Of a stretch of 64,000 bases of DNA, positions 35,684 through 43,753 are shown piece by piece (within the stretch, counting starts at the first letter, position 1; each line of letters begins with the position of its first letter). The translations under genes were made by a program, and so were the position numbers. The DNA comes from Paramuribaculum sp. (lineage in GTDB: Bacteria > Bacteroidota > Bacteroidia > Bacteroidales > Muribaculaceae): assembly GCA_022511125.1 (NCBI GenBank), contig JAFLSD010000007.1, positions 62,001-126,000 on the forward strand. Reading direction: 5' to 3'. The notes below the pieces were generated by a model that worked only from the letters and a program-made list of their open reading frames with translations, was not told the DNA's origin and made no database searches.

Positions 35684-36909
35684 TTTTTTAATCTGTTGAT
35701 ATGTTTTAGATAGGTTGACATGTCTTTATCTCCTCTGCCCGAAAGATTGACGACTACGGTCGCCCCCGGGGTTATTTCAATTTTATCTAAGGCTGCCAGT
35801 GCGTGGGCGCTCTCTAAGGCCGGAACGATTCCATCCAAGGCTGTAAGACGATAAGCCGCCGAAAGAGCTTCGTCATCCGTAACAGCTACAATTGCCGCGC
35901 GTCCGCTTTCTGCGAGATAGGCGTGTAGAGGCCCGATTCCCGGATAGTCCAGACCTGCTGAGATCGAATAAGGTTCTGTGATCTGGCCGTCTTCGGTCTG
36001 CATCACAAGCGTACGTGCACCGTGGATGATACCTTCCCGGCCTAACCGTATCGTGGCGGCACTCATGCCCGAATCTACTCCCAGACCCGCTGCCTCGGCT
36101 TCGACAAGTTTTACGTTCGGTCTGTCGATAAAATGATAGAAGGCACCGGCTGCATTACTTCCTCCTCCGACGCAGGCCACCACATAATCCGGGTCTGGCT
36201 TGCCGGTTTTTTCCAACAGTTGCTCGCGGATTTCACTACTGATTACCGATTGAAATCGTGCTACCATTGATGGATAAGGATGTGGACCGACCGTGCTTCC
36301 TATTATATAGAAAGTGTCGGAAGGATTGCAACACCAGTCGCGGATTGCCTCGTTTGTGGCGTCTTTGAGGGTTGCGTTGCCTGATGTGACCGGTATTACA
36401 GTGGCGCCAAGCATCTCCATCCGTTCCACGTTGGGTTTCTGTCTTTCAACGTCGGTTGCTCCCATATAGACCACACATTTCAAACCTAACAGAGCGCATA
36501 CTGTCGCCGTCGCAACGCCGTGCTGACCTGCTCCCGTTTCTGCTATGATTCGTGTCTTCCCCATACGTTTGGCAAGAAGGGCTGACCCTATGGCGTTATT
36601 GATTTTATGTGCTCCCGTATGATTCAGATCCTCTCTTTTCAAGTATATTTCCGCACCGTAAAGTTCCGAAAGGTGCTTTGAGCGATAAAGAGGTGACGGA
36701 CGTCCTACATAATCTTTGAGCAATTGGTTGAACTCATTGTTAAAATCGGGATCGTCTGCATATCTTCTGTAAGCTTCCGATAGCATGTCGATGTTTTTCC
36801 GCAGTATTTCAGGGATATAAGCACCTCCGAAATGTCCGTAGTAACCGCGGTCATTCACCGGAAGGGGAGTGGATGAACAGATTTTTTGTTCTGGTTGATT
36901 CTTTTTCAT
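35680..36909 (-). CDS. trpB: Tryptophan synthase beta chain
   Basis: Joins indole and serine to tryptophan. 409 aa. The PLP lysine is Lys102 in [13 protein letters not shown]; the phosphate-binding loop is [11 protein letters not shown], and [13 protein letters not shown] carries the TrpB1-type signature. The start MKKNQPEQ lies 5 bp past the attenuator T-run. In this operon trpB is first, far from trpA at the end, an order known in Bacteroidota. Its position right after the attenuator puts all seven genes under leader control. Confidence 0.95.
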   Translation of the reverse strand: MKKNQPEQKICSSTPLPVNDRGYYGHFGGAYIPEILRKNIDMLSEAYRRYADDPDFNNEFNQLLKDYVGRPSPLYRSKHLSELYGAEIYLKREDLNHTGAHKINNAIGSALLAKRMGKTRIIAETGAGQHGVATATVCALLGLKCVVYMGATDVERQKPNVERMEMLGATVIPVTSGNATLKDATNEAIRDWCCNPSDTFYIIGSTVGPHPYPSMVARFQSVISSEIREQLLEKTGKPDPDYVVACVGGGSNAAGAFYHFIDRPNVKLVEAEAAGLGVDSGMSAATIRLGREGIIHGARTLVMQTEDGQITEPYSISAGLDYPGIGPLHAYLAESGRAAIVAVTDDEALSAAYRLTALDGIVPALESAHALAALDKIEITPGATVVVNLSGRGDKDMSTYLKHINRLKK

Positions 36910-36914
36910 ATCAT

Positions 36915-36943
36915 AAAAAAGCCGGTCAAATTATCTGACCGGC
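36915..36943 (-). terminator. Intrinsic terminator of the trp leader (attenuator)
   Basis: On the minus strand GCCGGTCA (36943-36936) pairs with TGACCGGC (36928-36921) around a 7-nt loop, followed by TTTTTT. It stands between the leader peptide and trpB, whose ATG is 5 nt beyond the T-run, so it can only work as a conditional stop. Confidence 0.92.
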
Positions 36944-37036
36944 GGTTAATTCTTATTGAAGTATTCAATTTATGTGATGCGATTTATATATAGCTCAACG
37001 ATGACCGCCGGTTGTTTTCCGAAGGCACCACCAGTA
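36938..37036 (-). promoter_or_regulatory. trpL: trp antiterminator: competing leader helices
   Basis: ACCGGCGGT (minus strand, 37012-37004) is exactly complementary to ACCGCCGGT (36946-36938). The second segment overlaps the 5' arm of the terminator, so the two stems exclude each other. The Trp-codon stretch CTGGTGGT (37034-37027) can in turn pair with ACAACCGG (37015-37008), giving the classical 1:2, 2:3, 3:4 set. A ribosome stalled at the Trp codons leaves 15 nt to segment 2, which stays free to form the antiterminator; a ribosome moving on to the stop at 36995 covers segment 2 and lets the terminator form. Confidence 0.88.
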
Positions 37037-37063
37037 TTTATTGTTAAGCTTATTTAATCTCAT
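36995..37063 (-). CDS. trpL: trp operon leader peptide with tandem Trp codons
   Basis: 22 codons plus TGA, starting MRLNKLNNKYWWCLRK; codons 11 and 12 are TGG TGG. There is no Shine-Dalgarno sequence, as usual in this phylum. It starts about 24 nt after the predicted transcription start and is followed by the attenuator. Its last codons (ACC GGC GGT) are themselves the antiterminator arm. The peptide is expected to serve only as a tryptophan-tRNA sensor. Two Trp in 22 residues, side by side and placed correctly against the helices, make chance unlikely. Confidence 0.9.
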   Translation of the reverse strand: MRLNKLNNKYWWCLRKTTGGHR

Positions 37064-37092
37064 CGGTTTTAAATCGAAATATATTGATGTCG

Positions 37093-37124
37093 CAAAATTA
37101 TAATTTATAATTAAAAGCACCAAA
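37093..37124 (-). promoter_or_regulatory. Promoter of the trp operon
   Basis: Minus-strand TTTG (37121-37124), 20 nt, TAATTTTG (37093-37100). Transcription would start near 37087, giving a leader RNA of about 175 nt to the end of the attenuator. Between it and the FKBP gene stop (37293) I see only AT-rich sequence. Confidence 0.75.
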
Positions 37125-37292
37125 TTTTATGATATTTTTTTATTGCGGATGGCATGATACCACCAAAAAATTAATCTCCCCGTCAATTTTCTTCTGACCG
37201 TATATTGAATCGATTGACAAATCGCAAAAATACAGACTATGTAGCCAAAAATCTCTTTTGCGAATGGGATTGTTCGTGGTTTGGATGGTGGC

Positions 37293-37844
37293 TTACTGCA
37301 ACTCGTACTTGTAGATGTCGACTAACTTCATATCGAACACGAGATTTGAATACGGCGGTATTGAACCTACTGTAGATGTCCCGTAGCCTTCCATAAAAGG
37401 TATTACGACTCTTGCACTGTCGCCAACGCGCATATCCGTGAGTGCTATCTGCCAACCCACAACTGTGTTAATAGGTTGCACTCTGAAAATGGAGTCGCCG
37501 TTGGCAGTTAACGTATAGGAAGAGTCGAAAGCCACATCATTATAGAATCTGCCTATATATTTCACGTCCACAGTGCTGTTGACTAACGGACGAAGATTGC
37601 CCTCGGTCTGAGAACGGTCGTTGAAATAATGGATCAGAACACCCGACATGGGATACCACGCGGGCTTTATTTCCATATAATATGGAGTGCCGTCATCATT
37701 TTTCAAAAGAAGCTGTTTGGTAAGCCACTCTTCGTTAGACACTCGCCATTCTTCATATTCTTCCCAGGTGGATGAGCTGTCGCAGCTTACGCTGACAGTT
37801 ATTAAAACTATTGCTGTAAATGCTAAATAGATAAGTTTTTTCAT
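37293..37844 (-). CDS. FKBP-type peptidyl-prolyl isomerase, lipoprotein
   Basis: 183 aa. Lipobox VSVSC at residues 16-20. An N-terminal segment (WEEYEEWRVSNEEWL) precedes an FKBP fold (about 85-183): VDVKYIGRFYNDVAFDSSY, VVGWQIALTDMRVGDSARVVIPFMEGYG and SIPPYSNLVFDMKLVDI. The pattern fits FKBP with the usual Tyr, Phe, Asp and Ile/Trp ligand positions partly changed. It probably helps folding in the periplasm or on the outer membrane. It starts 11 bp after lemA and is likely co-transcribed with it. Confidence 0.87.
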   Translation of the reverse strand: MKKLIYLAFTAIVLITVSVSCDSSSTWEEYEEWRVSNEEWLTKQLLLKNDDGTPYYMEIKPAWYPMSGVLIHYFNDRSQTEGNLRPLVNSTVDVKYIGRFYNDVAFDSSYTLTANGDSIFRVQPINTVVGWQIALTDMRVGDSARVVIPFMEGYGTSTVGSIPPYSNLVFDMKLVDIYKYELQ

Positions 37845-37855
37845 TTATTATTCTT

Positions 37856-38440
37856 TCAAAATTCAACTTTGGGTGCTGTCTGTGCGCCTGCCTCAGCTTG
37901 GAATTGAGGCTTTGGCTCGAAACCGAACCACGACGCATAGATAACGGTAGGAAATTTCTTTATCGAAGTGTTATAATCTTGAACAGCTTGAGTATACCGG
38001 CCGCGGGCAGTTGTTACGCGGTTCTCGGTCCCTTCCAGTTGCACCTGGAGGTCCTTGAAGTTCTCATTTGCTTTAAGATCCGGATAGGCTTCTGTCACGG
38101 CTAAAAGTGATTTGAGCGCCGACGACAATTCGTTCTGAGCCTGTTGGAACTTTGCAAGGGTTTCTTCGTTGAGATCCTCGGCATTGATATTGATGGAAGT
38201 GGCTTTGGCTCTCGCTTCGGTCACTTTCTCGAATGTCTCGGTCTCGTGAGATGCATAACCTTTCACAGTGCTTACGAGGTTCGGGATAAGATCCGAACGA
38301 CGCTGATATTGGTTCTCCACTTCTGCCCATGACTGTTCTACTGTCTGTTGTTTTTCAACTAATGAATTGTAGTTGCATGAGCTTAAACCTGCTACTGAGA
38401 GAAAGGCCGCTAAAATTATGATAAATCTGTTCATTTTCAT
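37856..38440 (-). CDS. LemA family protein
   Basis: 194 aa. Lipobox GLSSC (Cys22) after a hydrophobic segment. The body is a long helical bundle with the LemA marks VEKQQTVEQSWAEVENQYQRRSDLIPNLVSTVKGYASHE and FQAQAGAQTAPKVEF-like C-terminal end (here FQAEAGAQTAPKVEF). LemA proteins are envelope proteins of unclear role. It is located between glyS (25 bp upstream) and the FKBP gene. Confidence 0.92.
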   Translation of the reverse strand: MKMNRFIIILAAFLSVAGLSSCNYNSLVEKQQTVEQSWAEVENQYQRRSDLIPNLVSTVKGYASHETETFEKVTEARAKATSININAEDLNEETLAKFQQAQNELSSALKSLLAVTEAYPDLKANENFKDLQVQLEGTENRVTTARGRYTQAVQDYNTSIKKFPTVIYASWFGFEPKPQFQAEAGAQTAPKVEF

Positions 38441-38465
38441 TTTCTTTGATGTGCTTTCTGTTCTG

Positions 38466-40010
38466 TTATCCCAATTTTCTTAGCAATGAGGTTAGACTCA
38501 CATCCTCGTGTATCAGTTTGTGTAAGTCATCGATGTTTACACGCTTCTGTTCCATCGAGTCACGTTCACGGAGTGTTACCGTATTGTCTTCTAAAGTCTG
38601 GTGGTCTACCGTGATACAGAATGGCGTTCCGATTGCGTCCTGACGGCGGTAGCGCTTACCGATCGAATCTTTCTCGTCGTAATGGGTCGAAAAATCAAAT
38701 TTCAGATCATTCACTATTGCACGTGCCTTTTCGGGCAGACCGTCTTTCTTAACCAAAGGCATCACCGCGCATTTCACGGGAGCCAAAGGAGCCGGCAAGT
38801 GAAGAACCACGCGCTTGTCTCCTCCCTCGAGAAGCTGTTCTTCGTATGAGGAACATAATACCGAAAGGAACATTCTGTCTACACCTATCGAGGTCTCGAT
38901 TACATACGGCACATAGCTTTCGTTCAGTTCCGGATCGAAATATTTTATGTTTTTACCCGAATATTTCTCATGTTGCGAGAGATCGAAATTCGTTCTCGAA
39001 TGGATTCCTTCCACTTCTTTGAAACCGAATGGCATCTGGAACTCGATGTCGGTCGCTGCATTGGCATAATGAGCCAGTTTGTCATGGTCATGATACCGAT
39101 ATTTTTCATCGCCCAAACCTAAAGCCTTATGCCATTTCAGACGACGGTCTTTCCAATAGTCGAACCATTTCAGCTCTTCGCCGGGACGTACGAAAAATTG
39201 CATCTCCATCTGCTCGAATTCACGCATACGGAATATAAACTGACGGGCAACGATTTCATTACGGAAGGCTTTACCTATCTGGGCTATACCGAAAGGTATG
39301 CGCATGCGTCCCGTTTTCTGCACATTGAGATAATTCACGAATATGCCCTGAGCCGTTTCTGGACGCAGATAGACTGTCATCGCTCCGTCTGCCGTACTAC
39401 CCATTTCAGTCCGGAACATCAGATTGAACTGGCGAACTTCTGTCCAGTTCTTTGTGCCGGACACCGGACAAACTATCTCACGGTCTATTATGATCTGACG
39501 CAGCTCGTTCAGATCGTTGTCATTCATAGCCTTTGCAAAACGCTCATGTAGTTCGTCACGTTGCCGGATATAGTCGCTCACTCTTGGATTGGTTTCGCGA
39601 TAGAGCTTTTCGTCAAAACTGTCGCCGAAACGTTTTCTGGCTTTCGCAACTTCCTTTTCGATCTTATCGTCTATTTTTGCTAATTCTTCTTCGATAAGCA
39701 CATCAGCGCGATAACGTTTCTTAGAGTCACGGTTATCGATCAGAGGATCGTTGAATGCGTCCACGTGACCTGATGCTTTCCAAATCGTCGGATGCATGAA
39801 AATAGCTGAATCTATTCCCACTATGTTTTCATGAAGCAGCGTCATCCCTTCCCACCAGTAACGTTTTATATTGTTTTTCAGCTCAACGCCGTTCTGGCCG
39901 TAATCGTATACTGCCGACAGGCCGTCGTAGATTTCACTCGACTGGAAAACAAAGCCATATTCCTTGGCGTGGGATACTATTTTTTTGAATACATCTTCCT
40001 GCTGTGCCAT
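38466..40010 (-). CDS. glyS: Glycyl-tRNA synthetase (alpha2 type)
   Basis: Charges tRNA-Gly. 514 aa single-chain form, as in Bacteroidota and eukaryotes, not the alpha/beta type of E. coli. Class II motif 1 region GIDSAIFMHPTIWKASGH, motif 2 FRNEIVARQFIFRMREFEQMEMQFF, and motif 3 VIETSIGVDRMFLSVLCSSY. The C-terminal anticodon-binding domain (about 415-514) includes LPAPLAPVKCAVMPL and DAIGTPFCITVDHQTLEDNTV. lemA and the FKBP gene follow. Repeat copy B is upstream. Confidence 0.95.
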   Translation of the reverse strand: MAQQEDVFKKIVSHAKEYGFVFQSSEIYDGLSAVYDYGQNGVELKNNIKRYWWEGMTLLHENIVGIDSAIFMHPTIWKASGHVDAFNDPLIDNRDSKKRYRADVLIEEELAKIDDKIEKEVAKARKRFGDSFDEKLYRETNPRVSDYIRQRDELHERFAKAMNDNDLNELRQIIIDREIVCPVSGTKNWTEVRQFNLMFRTEMGSTADGAMTVYLRPETAQGIFVNYLNVQKTGRMRIPFGIAQIGKAFRNEIVARQFIFRMREFEQMEMQFFVRPGEELKWFDYWKDRRLKWHKALGLGDEKYRYHDHDKLAHYANAATDIEFQMPFGFKEVEGIHSRTNFDLSQHEKYSGKNIKYFDPELNESYVPYVIETSIGVDRMFLSVLCSSYEEQLLEGGDKRVVLHLPAPLAPVKCAVMPLVKKDGLPEKARAIVNDLKFDFSTHYDEKDSIGKRYRRQDAIGTPFCITVDHQTLEDNTVTLRERDSMEQKRVNIDDLHKLIHEDVSLTSLLRKLG

Positions 40011-40043
40011 TTTTTTGATTTTGTTTTTTTAGATTTCAACTTA

Positions 40044-40051
40044 CAAAGATA
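40044..40051 (-). promoter_or_regulatory. -7 box upstream of glyS
   Basis: Minus-strand TATCTTTG, 33 bp before the glyS start. A TTTG lies 23 nt upstream (40075-40078), a little far, and belongs to the repeat edge. The repeat also offers its own TAATTTTG box (40075-40082). Confidence 0.5.
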
Positions 40052-40072
40052 ATGATTTTTCACCGTTCTGTC

Positions 40073-40142
40073 TGCAAAATTACATCACGTTTCGACCGGT
40101 AATCTGCGAATTTGGCCTATACATTAAAAGTTGCCCACCCTT
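40073..40142 (+). repeat. Dispersed repeat, copy B (70 bp)
   Basis: Nearly identical to copy A at 15957-16026 (68 of 70 bases). Its left edge on the minus strand, GCAGAT-N19-TAATTTTGCA, faces glyS, so a transcript could start near 40068. It fills most of the 187-bp gap between glyS and the glycosyltransferase gene. Confidence 0.85.
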
Positions 40143-40197
40143 TGACTTTGATTTTCAACAATATCACCCCTTTTTGAGAAGTATGATTTAACCATTT

Positions 40198-41181
40198 TTA
40201 AGCTTTAAGGAAGAAAATCGACTTATTTCTGTTCGGAGCTAATCGCAAAAGATCCGGAGTCTCGCCCTCTCTCTTTGGATACCCTTTCTTCATGCGGCTG
40301 TAATCACGATGTGCCTTCAATAACGCCTGTGCGTTGCTGAAGTCAAATGTAAGAATATATTTAATCCACGCCAGAGTATCGATCATCCTCCGGATGAATA
40401 TACGTTTCCCTCTTTTCTCCGCAGGTAGATTCTTGTGTAGCATGAGTAGATTGTTGCGGAAATTCAGATACGTCTTGCGAGGATCCGAAGTGTGAAGACT
40501 GCCTCCTCCAAGATGGTAAACAGCCGATGAACCAACAGCATATATTTGATACCCTGAAAGTTGCATCCTCCAGCACAAATCTATTTCTTCTTGATGGGCA
40601 AAAAACGATGGGTCGAGCCCACCCACTGCAAAATAAGCCTTGTTTCGAACCATCAAGGCAGCCCCCGAAGCCCAGAATACTCTCGCTGTATCGTCATACT
40701 GACCCGTGTCTGTCTCTATTTTTGACATGATTCTTCCACGACAGTAAGGATAACCCCAGCGATCCAGAAGGCCTCCGCCGGCACCGGCATATTCAAACCT
40801 CTCCGGCTCACGGATCGATAATATCTTTGGCTGACAAGCGCCGGCCTCCGGATGTGTGTTCATGAACGAATAAAGCGGTGTGAGCCAATCGCTTTTCACC
40901 TCTACATCCGAATTTAGCAAAACTGTAAACTCATAATCAGTTTCTTTGAGCGCTCGGTTGTAGCCTTCTGCAAACCCTAAATTTTCATTGAACGTCAAAA
41001 GCTTTACGGTCGGGAAATTATCACTTACAAATTCGCGTGAATTGTCGCTCGAGCCGTTATCGGCCACTATAACGTCTGCTATCTCGGACGAAGTATATTC
41101 AACAACCGAATGAAGGTAGTCGCGAAGTAACTTCTCGCCGTTCCAGTTCAGGATTATCACGCCTACAGGTTTCTTGTTCAT
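40198..41181 (-). CDS. Family 2 glycosyltransferase
   Basis: Inverting sugar transferase of 327 aa. N-terminal GT-A fold: VGVIILNWNGEKLLRDYL, VIVADNGSSDNSREFV, NENLGFAEGYNRALKE and the metal-binding LLNSDVEV. The acceptor part includes FWASGAALMVRNKAYFAVGGLDPSFFAHQEEIDLCWRMQLSGYQIY, as in rhamnosyltransferase-like (WbbL) proteins. No membrane segment is seen. The acceptor is unknown, probably a cell-surface polysaccharide. The start overlaps the mtaB stop by 4 nt (ATGA). Confidence 0.9.
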   Translation of the reverse strand: MNKKPVGVIILNWNGEKLLRDYLHSVVEYTSSEIADVIVADNGSSDNSREFVSDNFPTVKLLTFNENLGFAEGYNRALKETDYEFTVLLNSDVEVKSDWLTPLYSFMNTHPEAGACQPKILSIREPERFEYAGAGGGLLDRWGYPYCRGRIMSKIETDTGQYDDTARVFWASGAALMVRNKAYFAVGGLDPSFFAHQEEIDLCWRMQLSGYQIYAVGSSAVYHLGGGSLHTSDPRKTYLNFRNNLLMLHKNLPAEKRGKRIFIRRMIDTLAWIKYILTFDFSNAQALLKAHRDYSRMKKGYPKREGETPDLLRLAPNRNKSIFFLKA

Positions 41182-42497
41182 AGCATTGTTCCGATTATTG
41201 ACTCGCTGTCAGATGAAAGTTCTGAGAGTTTCACAGGGATGATTTTGTTAAAGAGATTGGCATCTGCCGCAAGGCTCACTTTCAGATAATTATCGGTAAA
41301 ACCGAAAATTTTTCCTCCGTGTTCGGTGTGTTCCATTAGCACCGGACGAACAGTTCCTATGAATTTGGTGGCGAAACGCAAGCTCTTTTCTTCCGACAGG
41401 CGTAGCAATCGGTTGACTCTACGGTGCTTCTCCTCCTGCGGAACGACTGTCTCTTGAAGATCCAACGCTTTTGTACCGGGTCTTTCGGAATAAGGAAAAA
41501 CGTGGAGTTTTGTTATATCCAGTCCCTTGCAGAAATCATAGGATTTTTCAAATTCCTCATCGGTTTCTCCTCTTGAACCGGCTATTATATCCACACCGAT
41601 GAAAGCGTCCGGCATCAATGCTCTGATCTGTTCGATTCTTTCCTTGAATAGCGACGTGTCATATCTCCTTCTCATTAGGGTCAGCACCCTGTCGCTTCCC
41701 GATTGCAACGGGATGTGAAAATGGGGCATAAAAGCTCTGGAAGAAGCTGTAAATTCTATTATTTCAGGCGTTAACAGATTAGGCTCGATCGACGAAATGC
41801 GATAACGTTCGATGCCCTCGATGTCGTCAAGTCTCCTGATTAAATCGTAAAAAGTTTCATCTGTCCCCTTTCCGAAATCGCCGATGTTCACCCCGGTAAG
41901 AACAATCTCTTTTGCACCTTCTGCAGCGGCTTTTCGAGCTTGAGCGGTGATCTCTTCTATTTTTCCCGATCTGCTACGGCCTCTTGCCATAGGAATCGTA
42001 CAATAGCTGCACCAGTAATCGCAACCGTCCTGTACTTTCAAAAAACGCCTCGTTCTGTCCCCGTATGAACAAGAAGGTTCGAATTGATCTATATCTTTTG
42101 CTTTGACATTGAATGTCAGTTTCTTTCGATCCCTTAACCACTGTTCTATTAACTCCGGCAGTTTCATTTTCGAATCGGTGCCTGTCACGATTGCCACCCC
42201 CGGTAATGCTGCCGCCTCCTCGGGTTTTAGCTGTGCGTAGCAGCCTGTCAGCATTATCGCCGCCTCGGGATAACGCCTTGAAAAATTTCTTATCGCTTGC
42301 CGGCACTTCTTATCTGCTAATTCCGTTACAGAACAGGTGTTTACAACGATGATGTCTGGAATCTCGCCTTTCTGAACACGCATAATTCCCCTTTCCGCTA
42401 ACCGACGGGCTATCGAAGAGGTCTCCGCAAAATTCAGTTTGCAACCGAAAGTGTGGAACAGCGCTTTGGGAGTAGAGAATAGTTCAGGATCTGTCAT
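41178..42497 (-). CDS. mtaB: tRNA t6A37 methylthiotransferase MtaB
   Basis: Radical SAM enzyme that adds a methylthio group to t6A at position 37 of tRNAs reading ANN codons. From MTDPELFSTPKALFHTFGCKLN (42497) it is 439 aa; the open frame extends upstream into tRNA-Leu, which is rejected. The N-terminal UPF0004 domain has three cysteines for the second cluster (FGCKLN, VVNTCSVTE, LTGCYAQ). The radical SAM motif is CDYWCSYCTIP. A TRAM-like domain ends the protein. It lies 5 bp after a tRNA terminator, with no room for its own promoter. Confidence 0.92.
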   Translation of the reverse strand: MTDPELFSTPKALFHTFGCKLNFAETSSIARRLAERGIMRVQKGEIPDIIVVNTCSVTELADKKCRQAIRNFSRRYPEAAIMLTGCYAQLKPEEAAALPGVAIVTGTDSKMKLPELIEQWLRDRKKLTFNVKAKDIDQFEPSCSYGDRTRRFLKVQDGCDYWCSYCTIPMARGRSRSGKIEEITAQARKAAAEGAKEIVLTGVNIGDFGKGTDETFYDLIRRLDDIEGIERYRISSIEPNLLTPEIIEFTASSRAFMPHFHIPLQSGSDRVLTLMRRRYDTSLFKERIEQIRALMPDAFIGVDIIAGSRGETDEEFEKSYDFCKGLDITKLHVFPYSERPGTKALDLQETVVPQEEKHRRVNRLLRLSEEKSLRFATKFIGTVRPVLMEHTEHGGKIFGFTDNYLKVSLAADANLFNKIIPVKLSELSSDSESIIGTML

Positions 42498-42502
42498 AAA
42501 AT

Positions 42503-42545
42503 AAAAATCGCTAACTCCCTTGAACGTCAAGCGTATTAGCGATTT
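42503..42545 (-). terminator. Terminator of the tRNA-Gly/Gly/Leu cluster
   Basis: AAATCGCTAA (42505-42514) and TTAGCGATTT (42536-42545) pair perfectly over 10 bp; an inner CTTGA/TCAAG stem is possible. On the minus strand TTTTTATTTTA follows, running straight into the mtaB start codon. Confidence 0.85.
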
Positions 42546-42550
42546 CTTTG

Positions 42551-42634
42551 TGTCCGAGATGAGATTCGAACTCACACAACCCAATGGTCACTACCCCCTC
42601 AAAGTAGCGTGTCTACCAATTCCACCACCCGGAC
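42551..42634 (-). tRNA. tRNA-Leu (anticodon GAG)
   Basis: Acceptor GTCCGGG/CTCGGAC, D loop with TTGGTAGACACG, anticodon stem CTACT/GGTAG around loop TTGAGGG (anticodon GAG), a long variable arm of class II, and T arm GTGAG-TTCGAAT-CTCAT. CCA is not encoded. Confidence 0.92.
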
Positions 42635-42668
42635 TTTTATCACCATCACAACGTGAAAAAGCGATTGG

Positions 42669-42741
<73 letters not shown>

Positions 42742-42789
42742 ATTTTTGTGTTTGTTGCGATGATGAAAATATTTCAAAGAACTATTTGG

Positions 42790-42862
<73 letters not shown>

Positions 42863-42943
42863 ATTTGTCGGTACGCTTTCCGCGTTTGCCATGCAAAGGT
42901 AGGCATTATTTTTATTCTGGCAAAAAAAAATTCATAAAATCGC

Positions 42944-42951
42944 TATCTTTG
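42944..42951 (+). promoter_or_regulatory. -7 box of the rluA-type gene, probably leaderless
   Basis: TATCTTTG fits TAnnTTTG and ends only 4 nt before the ATG at 42956. The -33 region lacks a clear TTTG. If used, transcription starts at or beside the start codon. Confidence 0.55.
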
Positions 42952-42955
42952 CCAT

Positions 42956-43642
42956 ATGAAAGTAATCTACGAAGACAACCATATTATCGCTGTGGCCAAA
43001 CAGCCCGGAGAAATTGTGCAGGGTGACAAAACAGGAGACGAACCACTCGTTGAAAAGGTAAGAGCTTATATTAAAGATAAATATGATAAGCCTGGAAATG
43101 TTTTTTGTGGCTTGGTTCATAGACTCGACAGGCCCGTTGGTGGAGTCGTTCTGTTTGCCAAAACCTCTAAAGCACTCTCGCGCCTTAACGATATGCTGCG
43201 AAATGGAGAGATAAAGAAAACCTATTGGGCTATAACTCGAAATATCCCCGAACCGCCACAAGCAAGAATTGAAGGTTATATCCGTTCGGTTGAAAAAAAT
43301 AACAAATCCTATTTTTCAAAAGAGCACAAAAAAGATTCAAAATTTGCCGCTTTGAGCTATAAGCTTATCGGAAAAGGAAAAACGGCATCACTCTTGGAAA
43401 TAAATCTTGAGACTGGGCGAAAACACCAGATAAGGGTTATGTTGTCATCGATCGGCTGTCCGGTGATGGGGGATCTGAAATACGGCGATCGACGTAGCAA
43501 TCCCGATGGAAGCATTTCTCTTCTCGCGAGATCGGTTGATTTCATTCATCCCGTTTCCAAACTTCCGGTCCACATTCAAGCTCCCGTTCCCGACACTCCT
43601 CTATGGCAAGCTCTTGCAGGCTCTATAGTAACACCTGATTAA
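42956..43642 (+). CDS. RluA family RNA pseudouridine synthase
   Basis: 228 aa. The catalytic aspartate is Asp58 in GLVHRLDRPVGGVVLFAKT. The N-terminal MKVIYEDNHIIAVAKQPG is the family start, without an S4 domain, so this is a short RluA-type enzyme. TGRKHQIRVMLSSIGCPVMGD is the second signature. The target uridine in rRNA or tRNA cannot be told. Its neighbours are a tRNA cluster (divergent) and floA. Confidence 0.9.
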   Translation: MKVIYEDNHIIAVAKQPGEIVQGDKTGDEPLVEKVRAYIKDKYDKPGNVFCGLVHRLDRPVGGVVLFAKTSKALSRLNDMLRNGEIKKTYWAITRNIPEPPQARIEGYIRSVEKNNKSYFSKEHKKDSKFAALSYKLIGKGKTASLLEINLETGRKHQIRVMLSSIGCPVMGDLKYGDRRSNPDGSISLLARSVDFIHPVSKLPVHIQAPVPDTPLWQALAGSIVTPD

Positions 43643-43753
43643 CCACATCTTCCTCTCTCGTGGTCTCGAATCTATTTTTTTTCAGTCGGTCGAGTAGACG
43701 GTATCGGAATTTTTTTGTAATTTTACAAATGTTTAAACCTTCAATGATTTAAT

